Shown here in pieces: positions 39,972 to 63,684 of a stretch of DNA of 64,000 nucleotides; positions within the stretch are counted from its first letter, which is position 1, and each line of letters opens with the position of its first letter. The notes under the pieces were generated by a model, which was not told the DNA's origin, did no database searches, and saw only the letters and a program-made list of their open reading frames with translations. This DNA comes from Plumapathes pennacea (lineage: Eukaryota; Cnidaria; Anthozoa; Antipatharia; Myriopathidae). A program made the position numbers and the translations under genes. The stretch lies in the NCBI GenBank assembly GCA_964036295.1, contig OZ038464.1:17902443-17966442 (forward strand), read 5' to 3'.

Positions 39972-41885
39972 TTAAATGAAGCCATCAAAGCTTGTATTCC
40001 TGGGAGACAACTTGTCAACTTTACCTACTTTCAGTGGATGGCTTTCCTCGGTATCAGACGACCTCTTCCTTTTCCGACTCTTAATTTCTTCATCCACGTC
40101 TTTCTCAGCGACTTTTGGGGATGGGGCAATGGGCTTGTTGTCTGTGTCCTGGGTTGTGCTGCCATTGACCAGTGGGACAGAGTTACTCTTGGGTTGATCA
40201 GAGCTTGTGATGGCCTCTGATCCAAGCACCTTGTTTGCTGACTCAGATATAGAGGGATCTGCTCCTTTTGGTTCCTGCACCAAATCAGTGTCTGAAGAAG
40301 CATCTTTCTGGGTGTCTGATGGGGTCTCCTTTACCTCCTCTGCTCCAACTCTGGGTTCTAATTCTATTTTAACCTCATCTAGCTTTAGCTCTGGAGGTTT
40401 CAGCTCAGGGTTGTTATTTATATCTGACTTATTGGGTGCAATGGTGTTGGTCTCACTCGTGGGAGCATTTTGATTGGCTGTTGAGCTGCCATTCAAATTA
40501 GGTGATGGGAACAGGACACTAGCTTTGCTCTGTGTTTTGTTTCCTGTGTTTAGTGGTGTTATCCCACCTATCTTTCTCTTCTTTTGCTTGTTTTTGCTAA
40601 TGAACTTTCGTACTCTGTACCTAGCTTCTGACTGTTGTGAGTGTTCAAAGAACTGAGTGGAAAAGGGGGTTTGGTTCCATGAGGAAGAAAAATCCGAGGC
40701 CCCATAAAAAGGAAGGGGATCAGAATATCGCATCTGCTTCATTGGTGGTTCAACAAGTTGCTTCAGGGGGTATGTGTAGGTAATGGGTGGGCTTTCCCAA
40801 TACGCCTGACCTGGAAAAAACCCACCACTCATGGGGTAGGAAAAACTACGCCCCAGACGAGAAAATTCAGGACCTGGGCCAAGCAAAGATGGCCGTTCAT
40901 AAAACTTGTAATCTACAGGGAACCCAGAGTCGGGCTGATGAAGCATGGCAGGGGAATAGTACATGCTTGGCATCTCGTTCCAATAGTCTGGTGCCTGGTC
41001 ATCAAAATCTTCCACTGGGTTCCACTCTTCTTCGTGATGGTATTTTGGGAGTGGGTAGTAATACCCTGAGAAATTCTCTTCCATCGGGAATTGTGGCGGA
41101 GGGGGACGAGGTACCTCTTTACCCCATCGAAGAGCGACTTTCTCCAAAATCAGGTTCGAGATTTTTCGATGAGCTTTCATTCCCCAGTGGATACCGTCGG
41201 CTGCTTGGGTAAAAACGCCGAGATCTCTTTGCAGCTCCGTGTACAGATCTAGGTATATACCTCTTGGAAATTGAGTGACATGAGTCCAAGCAAACCTATT
41301 GGCGGTTTTGATGTCTTCAACTGGCAAAGAATGAAACCCTGGCTTCAAAAAACCGCCCTTGCATTGTTGAGCAAGCGGTAGGGTGGCGTTCCAGATGAAA
41401 AGAGAAAAGGGCAGGGTTTCTGAGGCTTTCAAGAGCTTTGGAATATTTTCATTGTATTCCACCAACGAGTTCGGCCCGTAATGGTGGATATCCCATAAAC
41501 AAGAGTTCATTATGATGACGTCGGGTTTGAGTGTTTTCAACTCATTCAAGATGGACTCCATGTGCTCGTTGAAGCAACGCGTGAGGAAATAATACCGAAA
41601 AATCGTCGAGTCTTGTCGAAATTCGCGAACTTCTCGGTAGTCAGTTCCATTTGGCATCTTCCCTAAAGAATTCACCAAAAACTTTCCTCCGCTCAATAGT
41701 TTGTCACCGAGGAACACATGCTCTCCTTTCGCTCTCAATTCGACGTCGTACAGATATCGGCTGTCTTCTTGTTTCAACAAGCACACCAAGTCCTTGTAGA
41801 CCGATCGCTGAATTGAGTCACCCATGACGATAACAGTCTTGTTCTCCAGTAAGAGCCGTACATCCTTATTGTAGAATTTTGCCAT
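39972..41885 (-). CDS. PCED1A: PC-esterase domain protein PCED1A-like (FAM113), intronless
   Basis: A single uninterrupted frame of 637 codons from a true ATG to TAA. The N-terminal 250 residues form a PC-esterase (GDSL/SGNH-like) domain. The nucleophile is in VIVMGDSIQRS (Ser24), with the block-III-like MNSCLWDIHHYG (about 126-137), and the C-terminal AADGIHWG provides Asp230 and His233. The rest (about 255-637) is low complexity. It is Pro/Tyr/Ser/Phe-rich to about 400, then acidic and Ser/Thr-rich, with nuclear-localisation-like KNKQKKRK and KSRKRKR clusters. The family is predicted to hydrolyse acyl or modified glycan esters, but its substrate is not established. Vertebrate PCED1 genes have several exons, so an intronless copy suggests intron loss or retroposition. 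A/B assignment is uncertain. Confidence 0.88.
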   Translation of the reverse strand: MAKFYNKDVRLLLENKTVIVMGDSIQRSVYKDLVCLLKQEDSRYLYDVELRAKGEHVFLGDKLLSGGKFLVNSLGKMPNGTDYREVREFRQDSTIFRYYFLTRCFNEHMESILNELKTLKPDVIIMNSCLWDIHHYGPNSLVEYNENIPKLLKASETLPFSLFIWNATLPLAQQCKGGFLKPGFHSLPVEDIKTANRFAWTHVTQFPRGIYLDLYTELQRDLGVFTQAADGIHWGMKAHRKISNLILEKVALRWGKEVPRPPPPQFPMEENFSGYYYPLPKYHHEEEWNPVEDFDDQAPDYWNEMPSMYYSPAMLHQPDSGFPVDYKFYERPSLLGPGPEFSRLGRSFSYPMSGGFFPGQAYWESPPITYTYPLKQLVEPPMKQMRYSDPLPFYGASDFSSSWNQTPFSTQFFEHSQQSEARYRVRKFISKNKQKKRKIGGITPLNTGNKTQSKASVLFPSPNLNGSSTANQNAPTSETNTIAPNKSDINNNPELKPPELKLDEVKIELEPRVGAEEVKETPSDTQKDASSDTDLVQEPKGADPSISESANKVLGSEAITSSDQPKSNSVPLVNGSTTQDTDNKPIAPSPKVAEKDVDEEIKSRKRKRSSDTEESHPLKVGKVDKLSPRNTSFDGFI

Positions 41886-43095
41886 TCTGGATGAAACACA
41901 GTTTCACACCGTTCTTCGTGCCTCGACTGACTTCCGCCCTTCGACTGCTGTCTTTTTTACCGCGCCGCCCAGAAATATGACACTGCAAACCTCGTGACAA
42001 TGGGCTGGCGTGACAATCTCGGACTCACGGACTATTTCTTTCGTAAAAGTCCATTGAAAAGCAAATGCGAATTTTAGCATACTTTGAGCAACAGTTAAAC
42101 TGAGTACCTACACGGCGGGCTTGTTTTGTCTGCGTTGATGTCGAAAGTGAAGGAAATTTTGGCGAAAATGGAACTGCACCTGTTCCGCTTGTTTGACAGG
42201 AAAATTAATAAAATTCAGATGTGCAAGGAAAAGGAGGTCATTCACATATGTTCCTTCTTCCCACGAAACTAATAATACATGCAATCAATCTTTCGTGCTT
42301 GCATGATTTCAGCGCATTTTTTATCATCGGGGGGTCGAAAGGAGATAGACGGCAAAAACGGATCGTTTTGAGTCAGAAACAGAAACAGTTCACCTTCGTG
42401 CTTTCGAATCACCAAACCAGAAAGTATTAGTTTCCTTTCAGTTTTTTTTTTAGACAAGTTGACACAGAACATTTTCATTTTCATTTTCATTTTTGAAGCT
42501 ATTTGCAATATGCAAATAGCTTCTATGTCGGCGTTTGGGCGATAGTTGAATCGCCGTTCGGCCCATCTCATTAGGTCATTAAAATGCTCCCCCTCTAGGG
42601 GGCAAAAACTACTGAGTGGGGAGGAGCATAAAGTGTTATCCATATAAAAGCCGCCGTGGTACAGGTCCCGTGAGAAAGTTTGCCTTTTATTATCTACTTA
42701 ACACAAAGAATGCACAGAGAGATTTCCAGTGAAGGGTTTCCGTGCTAATGTTATAACTTTGCGACAGAATGTCAGAAGCTAAATTACCTCTCCGGGGAGG
42801 GGTTTTCTAAATATAATTTGCTCTCTCGCACGTGGAAGTCATTATTTAATGGCGGCTGTGAGCGTTGCCGATTCTTTGGTTGCATGTGGAAATCTGCTCC
42901 CCCTTCAGGCCCCGGTTGACATATCCGTAGTATCTGGCAAACAGGCGACACAGATTCACATTTAGAGCGACATTTCTGGACACATTTGCGAATATACGCT
43001 CCGCTCACAAAAGAAGGAACACAGCTGTATGGTGTGACCATGACATATGTTTTGGCAAAGGTAAAAGCTTATTCCGAGTTTTTTTTGCGTTCGCT
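41886..43095. other. Upstream region with promoter-like elements but no gene
   Basis: The promoter of the PCED1A-like gene lies at the left end. A TTTTCATTTTCATTTTCATT simple repeat is near 42472-42494. A palindromic octamer (42495-42523) and a TATAAAAG (42643-42650) follow, yet no convincing open frame starts downstream on the plus strand. Confidence 0.45.
42495..42523. promoter_or_regulatory. 29-bp palindrome containing two octamer (ATGCAAAT-type) motifs
   Basis: Arms GAAGCTATTTGCA and TGCAAATAGCTTC are perfect reverse complements around a 3-nt centre. Each includes TATTTGCA/TGCAAATA, close to the POU/Oct octamer. A TATAAAAG lies about 120 bp downstream on the plus strand. The role is speculative. 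Confidence 0.5.
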
Positions 43096-43574
43096 GATAT
43101 GTTTGTTGACACATGATTTCATGCCATAATTGCAAATGCAGATCGACTGTGGTATGTCTGAGTTGTTTGTTTATAAAATTGTCTCGAGCGGATTCTGTCA
43201 CTAATGAAAAATCGACAGGAAATTTTACTGTGAATCCTTTTCACCACCGTTCGAATAGCACGAGAAACAGGTTTGTTCGGCTGGAGTGTGTTACGTTACG
43301 AAACTATTATAACGAGTCAAAATCTGGTTTACCTCGCATGATATGTTTGTTGACACATGATTTCATGACCAGATCGACTGTGGTTTGTCTGAGTTGTTTG
43401 TTTACAAAAATTGTCTCTAGCGGGTTTTGTCGCTAATGAAAAATCGACTGAAAAGTCGACAGGAAATTTTACTGTGAATCTATTTCACCACCGTTCGAAG
43501 AGCACGAGAAACAGGTTTGTTTGGCTGGAGTGTGTTACGTTAATACGAAACTACTAGAACGAGTCAAAGTCTGG
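43096..43574. repeat. Tandem duplication, two units of about 235 bp
   Basis: Copy 1 (43096-43327) and copy 2 (43340-43574) begin with GATATGTTTGTTGACACATG and end GAGTCAAA(A/G)TCTGG. They differ by scattered substitutions, a 24-nt indel after the opening segment and a second GTCGAC-containing insertion in copy 2. Octamer-like ATTGCAAATG occurs in the insertion of copy 1 only. No coding meaning recognised. Confidence 0.9.
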
Positions 43575-44148
43575 CCTCGCGGAAATTTACAGAACGACTT
43601 GAAATATTTTGGCAAGCTATACTTTCCTCCTTTTATGTCGATCAGCTCAAAATAATCACATAATAAACTGTCATGTTTGTGCATTTGTGTTTGGTCATGC
43701 ATAGTACGTAGCTGGCATAGTAGAACATAGTGTAAAACCCCGATCAAACGGTGATAATATTCGATGATAGTTCGTGCCCCGTTGTAACACGAACTACCTA
43801 TCATAGACTATCATCAACTAGCAAATAGCTTCACGTACGCTTTGCGGACCTATGTTTTTGACGGCCGCACAGCATTTTCGGTTGAGTACTGCCAGGCACT
43901 CAGACAGCAGTGTATAAGTCACATAAAGACCCACAAAGGACGGAACTGTGGAGTTTCTTTTCTTTCTATCTTCTTCTTCTTCTTTTTCTTCTTTTTTTTT
44001 GGGGGGGGGGGCACTGTATCCAAAAGCGCTTCGCCAAAACTGCGCAAGCAAACGCAAAATTGTTCCAAAGAAATGTCAAACTTCACGGCTGTTTTTTTAT
44101 TGTTATTATTATTTTCTTTTTATGGCCGCAGCACATACGCACTGCAGG
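43575..44148. other. Intergenic, T-rich and G-run
   Basis: No gene supported. A pyrimidine tract (about 43960-44000) runs into a run of about twelve G at 44001-44012. Short palindromic TAGTTGATGATAGTC-like sequence is near 43795-43820. Confidence 0.4.
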
Positions 44149-44380
44149 TGGTAATAATTTACATCGGCGTTACCGAGTCATTAGAGCTCTATTATGTGGA
44201 AATCCTGTTGATGATTGGGTACAACCTGTTGTAAATTATTGCAGATCATTCAAGACATGCTGTCAGAAAACTACTCAGAAAAGCCATGGAAATAGACAAA
44301 TGAAAACCGGACAACTTGATGAACAAATGGCTTCATTTAGAAAAAATGAAATGGCCTTATTTAAAAATGACAGTAGATAA
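44149..44380 (+). CDS. Exon-like open frame, unrecognised, possibly a terminal exon
   Basis: After an acceptor-like CACTGCAG (44141-44148) a frame runs GNNLHRRYRVIRALLCG and on through KTCCQKTTQKS to a TAA at 44378-44380. AATAAA overlaps the stop region (44380-44385). About 76 residues, basic and cysteine-containing. I recognise no family. It may be a small gene's last exon or chance; it is 120 bp before the TSPAN33-like start. Confidence 0.25.
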
Positions 44381-44412
44381 ATAAAACTTCAATTTCAAAG
44401 TAGTTTTCCTGT

Positions 44413-44437
44413 CCCCCCCCCCCCCCCCCCCCCCCCC
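44413..44437. repeat. Poly(C) tract
   Basis: Twenty-five consecutive C residues about 60 bp upstream of the TSPAN33-like start codon. Length polymorphism and sequencing error are likely here. Confidence 0.95.
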
Positions 44438-44499
44438 TTTCCCACTTCCAGTTGCCACGGTTAAGGCAACACGCTAGCATCGTGTGGAGACTGTCAAAA

Positions 44500-45324
44500 A
44501 TGGCGAGGAAGACGAAGGTGCATCCTTTCCGGCCAAGACCAAGACGCAGGAGCGACTCATACCCGGATAAGTCGACTTACTGTGTCAAGTACACCATGTT
44601 CTTCATGAACGTATTGTTTTGGATCATCAGTTGCCTGATCGTTGCTATCGGAGTATACGCTATAATGGCCAAACAAGAAATATACGGCAAAGTCAGCGGT
44701 CTCACTACGGATCCCGCAGTCATTCTGGTAGCCGTCGGAGCAATAATGTTCATCATTTCCTTCGCTGGTTGTCTGGGTGCTTTGAGAGAGAATCTTTGTC
44801 TGCTTCGGTTTTTCTCCGCCATGTTGGGGATCATGCTGGTTTTGGAAATCACGGCAGCCGTTCTTGGGTATGTTTATTATGGCCGAGTCAAGGAAGAGAT
44901 CAACAATGCGTTCAACAAAATGATTGTTCGTTACCGCGACGATCCAGACCTGCAGTTAATCATCGATTCCGTGCAGAAAGAGCTAAAATGCTGTGGCTCC
45001 GAGTCGTACAACGACTGGCAGAAAAACGAATACTTCAACTGCTCTTCTCCCTCGGTTGAAAAATGCGGAGTCCCGTATTCTTGTTGTTTGTCCGACCAGA
45101 TTAATTCACAATGTGGATTCGGAATTTTGCATAAAGAAGAGGAAGAAGCGAAGCAAACAATCCATGTTCGTGGATGCCTGGAGGGAGTGGAGTCATGGTT
45201 AAAGACCAACTTGATTATGATGGCCAGTATCGCAGCGGCTTTTCCCTTCCTGCAGTTGACTGGCTTTGCTTTAGCACGACGCTTGTCGGGTGATATTAAA
45301 GACGTGTTAGAGAGAAGGCGCTAA
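44500..45324 (+). CDS. TSPAN33: Tetraspanin-33-like TspanC8 protein, intronless
   Basis: The true ATG is at 44500 (AAAAATGGCG, strong context); an upstream TTG extension is not needed. One exon, 274 residues. Membrane segments are at about 33-57, 71-95, 103-127 and 236-260. The small loop and EC2 match TSPAN33 closely: YRDDPDLQLIIDSVQKELKCC, then YNDWQKNEYFNCSS, GVPYSCC and VRGCLEGVESW. Eight cysteines lie in the large loop: C164, C165, C181, C189, C195, C196, C205 and C226, the TspanC8 signature. A highly basic N-terminus (RPRPRRRSDS) precedes the first membrane helix. TspanC8 members control ADAM10 maturation and surface delivery, and through it Notch cleavage; that role is inferred here. 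Confidence 0.92.
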   Translation: MARKTKVHPFRPRPRRRSDSYPDKSTYCVKYTMFFMNVLFWIISCLIVAIGVYAIMAKQEIYGKVSGLTTDPAVILVAVGAIMFIISFAGCLGALRENLCLLRFFSAMLGIMLVLEITAAVLGYVYYGRVKEEINNAFNKMIVRYRDDPDLQLIIDSVQKELKCCGSESYNDWQKNEYFNCSSPSVEKCGVPYSCCLSDQINSQCGFGILHKEEEEAKQTIHVRGCLEGVESWLKTNLIMMASIAAAFPFLQLTGFALARRLSGDIKDVLERRR

Positions 45325-46608
45325 ATGAAGCCATTTGAAATTGCTGCATGATTTTGTTGAGCAAGTTTGTATAAACCCGTGACCTATAAGATCACGAAAA
45401 ATATTTCAGCTGTTAAAGTAGCTTTACGACAAGAAATTATTTATAATCGTGCTGAACAAAGTGTGTTCTACGTTATTTTTTTAAATATTCCGATGGGACT
45501 TTTGACCTTTTTTAGAATATTTGTCTAATCCGATCATGTACAGACGCACACGAGCTTTTAGTTGGCATTTGAAGTTATGGACAAAAAAAAAAAAAAAATT
45601 GTAAAAATTTTACTGCTCCATGTCAATAATATTCTCCTAACCTATATGGTACAGTACTACAAAAATTAAACTATGTGACATTTAGTGTGTCATGTAATTT
45701 GAGCATGTTGTTTTGGCATGTCAAGTTTAGCTAAGCTAAAACCAGCTGCCATCCTGCCAGTGAGACTGAAAATAATTAATTCTGTTCGTTATAGGGAGTG
45801 TACAAGTAAGTAATTGTTGTCACTCAAAAGTTCACTTGTAATCAGTGCAAGATAGAGATGATCTATCAAGAGTTTTTAACATTTAGGTCAGCTCCCCTAG
45901 TTGTCAGATTTTGCAATGCAACAGGTACATAAATTATGATATTATTGTTGTTGCAGTTGTAACTTCTTTTTTTTTTTCATGCTTTGGGTTGACATTTTGT
46001 AGCAACACTGAAAAATAAAGGAGACCACATCCACAAGCAAGAATTATTGATTGAAGCATGTATGGGAAAATCTGGGCAGAGTACTTAAACAAAATTCAAG
46101 GCAAATGTACAAATGCAGTCAAAGATACATGTCAATGATTCCTTTATTCCCAGTGAGTCTTGTGTGCTAAAAAATAATGCTTTTCACTTGACTAACATAA
46201 TATTACCATACCAGGGTCCTATCCCAGACACCCAAGATAATAATATAATAGTAAATTATAATAATAATTTATTATTAGTATTCAGTTTCACATCATGTCA
46301 TCCTAAGTTTTCATTGTCCCTATAAACATGTGTGAAGTAAGCTCACTAGATTTATTTTTATTTTTTATTTTTTGTAATTTATCAAATTACTTGAATATTA
46401 TTTCTGTGTAAGGCTGTCCAATTTACATGGTGCAAGTTTTGCATGACTCTCACACATGACCTCACAACACCAATATTGTATGTCATGGGGTTCATTTACA
46501 CAACACAATAATTAAACATTGCAGCTTGTAAATTGGCCTTTAAAGTGTCTTGGTAATCATCCAGCTATTCCCCATAAAAGACCTATCTACATGTAGCTAC
46601 TGAAATTT
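45325..46608. other. 3' side and intergenic AT-rich sequence
   Basis: Contains the 3' untranslated region of the TSPAN33-like gene, an A tract near 45582-45598, and AT-rich sequence. TTTATT at 46351-46356 could serve as the minus-strand polyadenylation signal of GFPT. No gene supported. Confidence 0.45.
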
Positions 46609-46782
46609 AACCCTTTCACTCCCAAGATCACAATACAGATCCTATCAACCAATGTATGGGTAATACAAGAATATTGATACTTCAATCAACTTACATCTGA
46701 GAAAGTATCACATTTTTCATACTGGACTATGAACATACCTCTGTTAAGAACACTGAGTTAATCACTTGGGAGTGAAAGGGTT
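46609..46782. repeat. Complete copy of the CCCTTTCACTCCCAAG dispersed element
   Basis: About 174 bp. It starts AACCCTTTCACTCCCAAG and ends CTTGGGAGTGAAAGGGTT, so the termini are an 18-bp inverted repeat. The non-autonomous, intron-rich distribution and inverted termini identify it as a MITE-like family. It is the best-delimited copy in the window. Confidence 0.85.
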
Positions 46783-47009
46783 GGCTAAGACATTTTAAAA
46801 ATCACCAAAATACTAAAACCAATATTATACCTGTCATGGCACAAGATCTGCCAAGGGCAAAAATGGATGCCCATGCAAGCAAAACCTGTTCATCTGATTT
46901 CTATGAACTAAATATACTTTGTTTCAAAATATAATCTTTCAGTCCTTGGGGCACACAATTGGAGTTCAAAGAACTTTCTTGCAACCCGTAGATGTAATAA
47001 AGTGCTTTC

Positions 47010-59910
<12,901 letters not shown>

Positions 59911-60284
59911 GTTAGTTCCTTTTTCAGGGAAGCTGAACTTTGGACTGCTTTAGCTATAACAAGCTCTATAGTTCTATTTTGGTACCAATATGTCCAAACG
60001 TACAGGCTGAAAAATCGAATAACCGTGGACAACTTTATCACATTTCCCGATTGGCCAGACATGCGATATGACGTCACTTGACTGAAACTGATATGAAGGT
60101 TTCTTATTGGCTCCGCATCCGAAATGATTTAAAAATCCTTTTTGATTGGAAAACATAAAAAGCACAGACATTTCTTCAGGTCAGCGGATTCGGACAGTAA
60201 AACTAATTCTTTTGTTGTAGCTGATTGGCCATTTGCGTCTGTTCAGGATGCACCTGTTGTCAAAGTTTGAAGAGAAATCTAAAC
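59911..60284. promoter_or_regulatory. Divergent promoter GFPT / RabGDI with CRE and four CCAAT boxes
   Basis: The 374-bp spacer contains a perfect TGACGTCA at 60069-60076. Inverted CCAAT boxes (ATTGG) are at 60050-60054, 60106-60110, 60145-60149 and 60224-60228. Established knowledge: TGACGTCA is bound by CREB/ATF-type factors and its ACGT core by XBP1/ATF6, and CCAAT by NF-Y. Use by either gene is inferred. Confidence 0.7.
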
Positions 60285-61920
60285 ATGGACGGGGAGTACG
60301 ACTATATCATCCTCGGCACTGGCCTGAAGGAGTGCATTTTGAGCGGCCTGCTATCTGTTAGTGGCAAGAAAGTCCTACATCTGGATCGTAACAACTACTA
60401 CGGCGGGGAAAGCGCTTCGCTACATCTGGAAGATCTCTTCGAGAAGTTCTGCGAAAATGAAGCTCCACCCTCGGAATTCGGTCCGTCGCGTCAATGGTAT
60501 GTCGATTTAGTTCCCAAGTTCCTGATGGCAACTGGATCTTTGGTTAAACTTCTCGTGTACACGGGGGTTACCAAGTACATGTCGTTCAAGCAGATCGAGG
60601 GAAGCTTTGTATATCGAGGCGGCTGCATCTACAAGGTCCCTGCCGATGAAAAAGAAGCATTGTCATCGAGTTTGATGGGTATCTTCGAAAAGCGACGGTT
60701 CCGCAAATTCCTTCTGTTTGTGCTGCAGTACGACTTTGACAACCCCAGCACTTGGGAAGGTTGCGACCCTGCAACGACTACGATGGCAGAGGTGTACAAG
60801 AAGTTCGGGCTGGATCGCAACACCATGGATTTCACTGGCCATGCGATTGCACTTTATCTAGACGACGAGTACACAGAGAAGCCATGTGGAGATGCCCTGC
60901 GAAAAATCAAGCTGTACTACAACTCGCTTGCCAGATACCAAAAGAGCCCTTATCTTTACCCGGTCTACGGTTTGGGGGAACTCCCACAAGGCTTTGCGAG
61001 GTTGTCGGCCGTGTGGGGAGGCACGTATATGTTGAGCAGTCCTGGGGATGAGGTTGTTGTGGAAGGAGGTGCTGTTGTTGGGGTGAGAAGTAAAGGTGAC
61101 ATGGCCAAGAGTAAGGTTGTGATTGGGGATCCTTCATACTTTCCTGAACGGATTAAGAAGGTTGGTCAGGTGGTGCGGTGTGTATGTGTTCTCAATCATG
61201 CTGTCCCAAACACCAATGATGTGCAGTCATGCCAGATCATCATCCCTCAGAATCAGGTTGAAAGAAAGTCAGGTGAGGTCAATGTGAACAATGGATTAAC
61301 AAAAGGCAACCCCACCCAAGGGTGTCGCCTAACGGGGGGGGAGAGAGTGTGGAGTGGCATAAGAGATTGTGAAGGACAAATTTGATCAACATTTGATCAA
61401 TGTACATACAGTAGAATCCCACTATCTCAACCTCAGTTATCTCGAACTCGCCACTATCTCGAACAGAATCCGATTTCCTTCGGAAATGAACTTGGTAGAA
61501 ATCTTCCTTGGCAGAACCCCACTATCTTGAACTAATTCTTGCTTCCCTTGAGAGTTTGAGATATCTGGGTTCTACTGTATTTGGTATTTCAAAACTGAAA
61601 TCTGTAATCTGTTTTCAGACATCTACATCAGTGTGGTGTCACACACCAACTCTGTTGCCCCAAGTAACAAGTTCTTGGCCCTTGCAAGTACAACTGTGGA
61701 AACTGATGATCCAGAATCTGAGCTGACTCCCGCATTTGAGATGCTAGGCAGCATCGAAAAGAAGATTTTTTTTGTGAGTGACTTGTATGAACCCAATGAG
61801 GATGGCACAGAGAGTAAGGTAAGTCAGAAAAGACTGTATTTATGCATAAGTAATGTAGTTAGATTATTATTATTATTATTATTGTTATTATTATTATTAT
61901 TGTTGTTGTTGTTGTTGCTG

Positions 61921-61985
<65 letters not shown>

Positions 61986-62255
61986 GGTCTATATTTCACA
62001 ATAATTATTATTATCATGAATATAGATTATTTACATGAAAGTTATTTTCGGTTTAGTTTTGTTAGTTTTCCAACATATGTGATGTCCTGAAATCTTTTCC
62101 CATTTTATTTTTTGTAGATCATTATCTCCAAGTCTTTTGATGCCACAACACACTTTGAGACTACATGTGATGACATTATGGACATGTACAAGAGAATCAC
62201 TGGGGAAGAGTTTGATGCCAGCACCATTCAGGTCAAAGTAGATGTTGAGGAATAA
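60285..62255 (+). CDS. GDI2: Rab GDP-dissociation inhibitor (alpha/beta type)
   Basis: Three phase-consistent exons: 60285-61272, 61619-61818 and 62118-62255; 441 residues (human GDI1/2 447/445). The N-terminal [16 protein letters not shown] and [10 protein letters not shown] blocks (Rab-binding and FAD-like fold) are present. [34 protein letters not shown] and CQIIIPQNQ follow, and the C-terminal [10 protein letters not shown] matches. GDI extracts GDP-bound prenylated Rabs from membranes and recycles them in the cytosol. The open frame continues 113 bp past the exon 1 donor, but homology resumes only after the splice to 61619. The ATG at 60285 is in good context (AACATGG). The animal GDI1/GDI2 split cannot be resolved; the symbol marks the closest match by eye. 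Confidence 0.94.
61407..61579. mobile_element. MITE, TACAGTAGAACC family, copy 3
   Basis: The left end TACAGTAGAATCCCACTATC pairs with the right end GATATCTGGGTTCTACTGTA, within GDI intron 1. It is about 173 bp with TA borders and an internal CTATCTCGAAC repeat. Confidence 0.8.
61864..61985. repeat. (ATT)n/(GTT)n microsatellite in GDI intron 2
   Basis: An interrupted triplet run of about 120 bp that produces a spurious poly-leucine frame after the true exon 2 donor. Confidence 0.95.
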
Positions 62256-62264
62256 TCTCTTTAC

Positions 62265-62270
62265 AATAAA
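62265..62270 (+). terminator. Polyadenylation signal of GDI
   Basis: AATAAA ten bases after the GDI stop codon. A longer transcript is possible because it is so close. Confidence 0.4.
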
Positions 62271-63324
62271 CATAATTATTAATAATTATTAATTATTAAA
62301 TATATAATCAGATATGCCTGTCAGCGCATAAACATCTGAATTAGAGTATTGTAGATTTGCAATTAATTTTAAATATTTCATTAGATTGTACAAATTTAGG
62401 ACAAAGAGCAATATTTACTAATTAAAATTATATTATCTAAATCTGCGTTTACTTCCACTCCTGAGAGTGAGGCTTTTCCAGGCTTTCAGCTAAGGCTATC
62501 TGAGAGATAACTACAAATCTATTTGAGTGTGCAAAAGATATTTTATTTGATATTTTATTCTTCACAAAATAGTTTAATGTTAAGAACTAAGGCAAATAAT
62601 TTATATCAAGTATATTTATAGATTTGTTTGGATTTCCTTGTTTACAAAACAGTTTATTTATTTTTTCTTCAACCCAAAACACTTGTGAAATAAAAGACAA
62701 GGCAAAAGTTGCCCACGGCCATGAAAAAGCAGTTTTTAGATGTGTGACAGAATCTTTCCTTTCCTTCTTCCTTAATTTCTTTCCTTAAGTTCCTTCCTTC
62801 CTTCGTCCCTGTTCTTCTTCTTGGTTTCTCTTGTCTTTTTGAATATATATATTTTTCATTTTCTGTACCCCCCCCCCCCCCCCCCGACTCTTTTGCTTGA
62901 CTATAGTCCATGTGCGACTACGTGGACGTCAAACAATATACAAACCTTATCAGAGTGAAGATCTTAGAAATCCCCTCCACGGAAACCAACTGATTGTTGG
63001 CTTACGCATAGCAAAATGAGTGTGTAAGGACCGCCACTATCCTGTAGCACGTCAGCGGCTTTGCTGTGACGCATATGACGAGTAGCGATGACGGCAAATC
63101 TTTAAGTCGCTGAAGTGGCCACTTGGTTACGTTATATTAGAATCCAAAGCAACGGTAATCTAATATAGCTTGTTTGATTTCCCCGGACTACTACCTACTA
63201 ACTGACTCACTTGCTGTACAGCTGGCATTTAATCAATACTAGCACACGCTTACAATGCCGCAATTTGTTCCCACGCGAGATGTTGGAAGAATACTTGAAG
63301 AATGTTTTTATGAGTAGTTTCTCA
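62271..63324. other. Intergenic, with poly(C) run
   Basis: AT-rich sequence with a pyrimidine-rich tract (about 62755-62865) and 18 C at 62868-62885. No gene supported. Confidence 0.5.
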
Positions 63325-63684
63325 GGCCCCATCCACACGTATCTGTTTTTCTACAAAAACGCAAACTTTTCTTTGCGGATTGTTCTCCGTCCACACGTAT
63401 CCGGTGAATACGGTCACGAAACACGGAAACTTTTGAAAACGCTCTCCAGAGTGGAAACTTTTGAATACGATGTTTATCCGTATACGTGTTGACGGGGGAA
63501 AACGCAAATATTTCATGGCGCCCGCCAGATTTGTTTTTCGTGTGGACGGATACTTCACTGAAAACGCAAACTTTTGAAAACGTTTGTTCATCTGACTAAC
63601 GATGCCGTGTGGACGCAATACTTATTCCGTTTTCAGTGAAACGAAAACGTAAACTATTGGAAACGCATCAGTGTGGACGGGGCC
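63325..63684. mobile_element. 360-bp MITE with GGCCCCatCCACAC termini
   Basis: It begins GGCCCCATCCACACG and ends GTGTGGACGGGGCC, terminal inverted repeats of about 14 bp. The body repeats AAAACGCAAACTTTTG and CGTCCACACG motifs on both strands. No transposase. A clear target duplication is not visible. Confidence 0.8.

Noticed and set aside
44452..44499. Sixteen-codon N-terminal extension of the TSPAN33-like protein
   Set aside because: It begins with TTG, not ATG, and follows a poly(C) tract; the ATG at 44500 has strong context and matches the family start.
61861..62004. Poly-leucine tail continuing the GDI exon 2 frame
   Set aside because: It is the translated ATT/GTT microsatellite after a clean GTAAGT donor; homology resumes at 62118.
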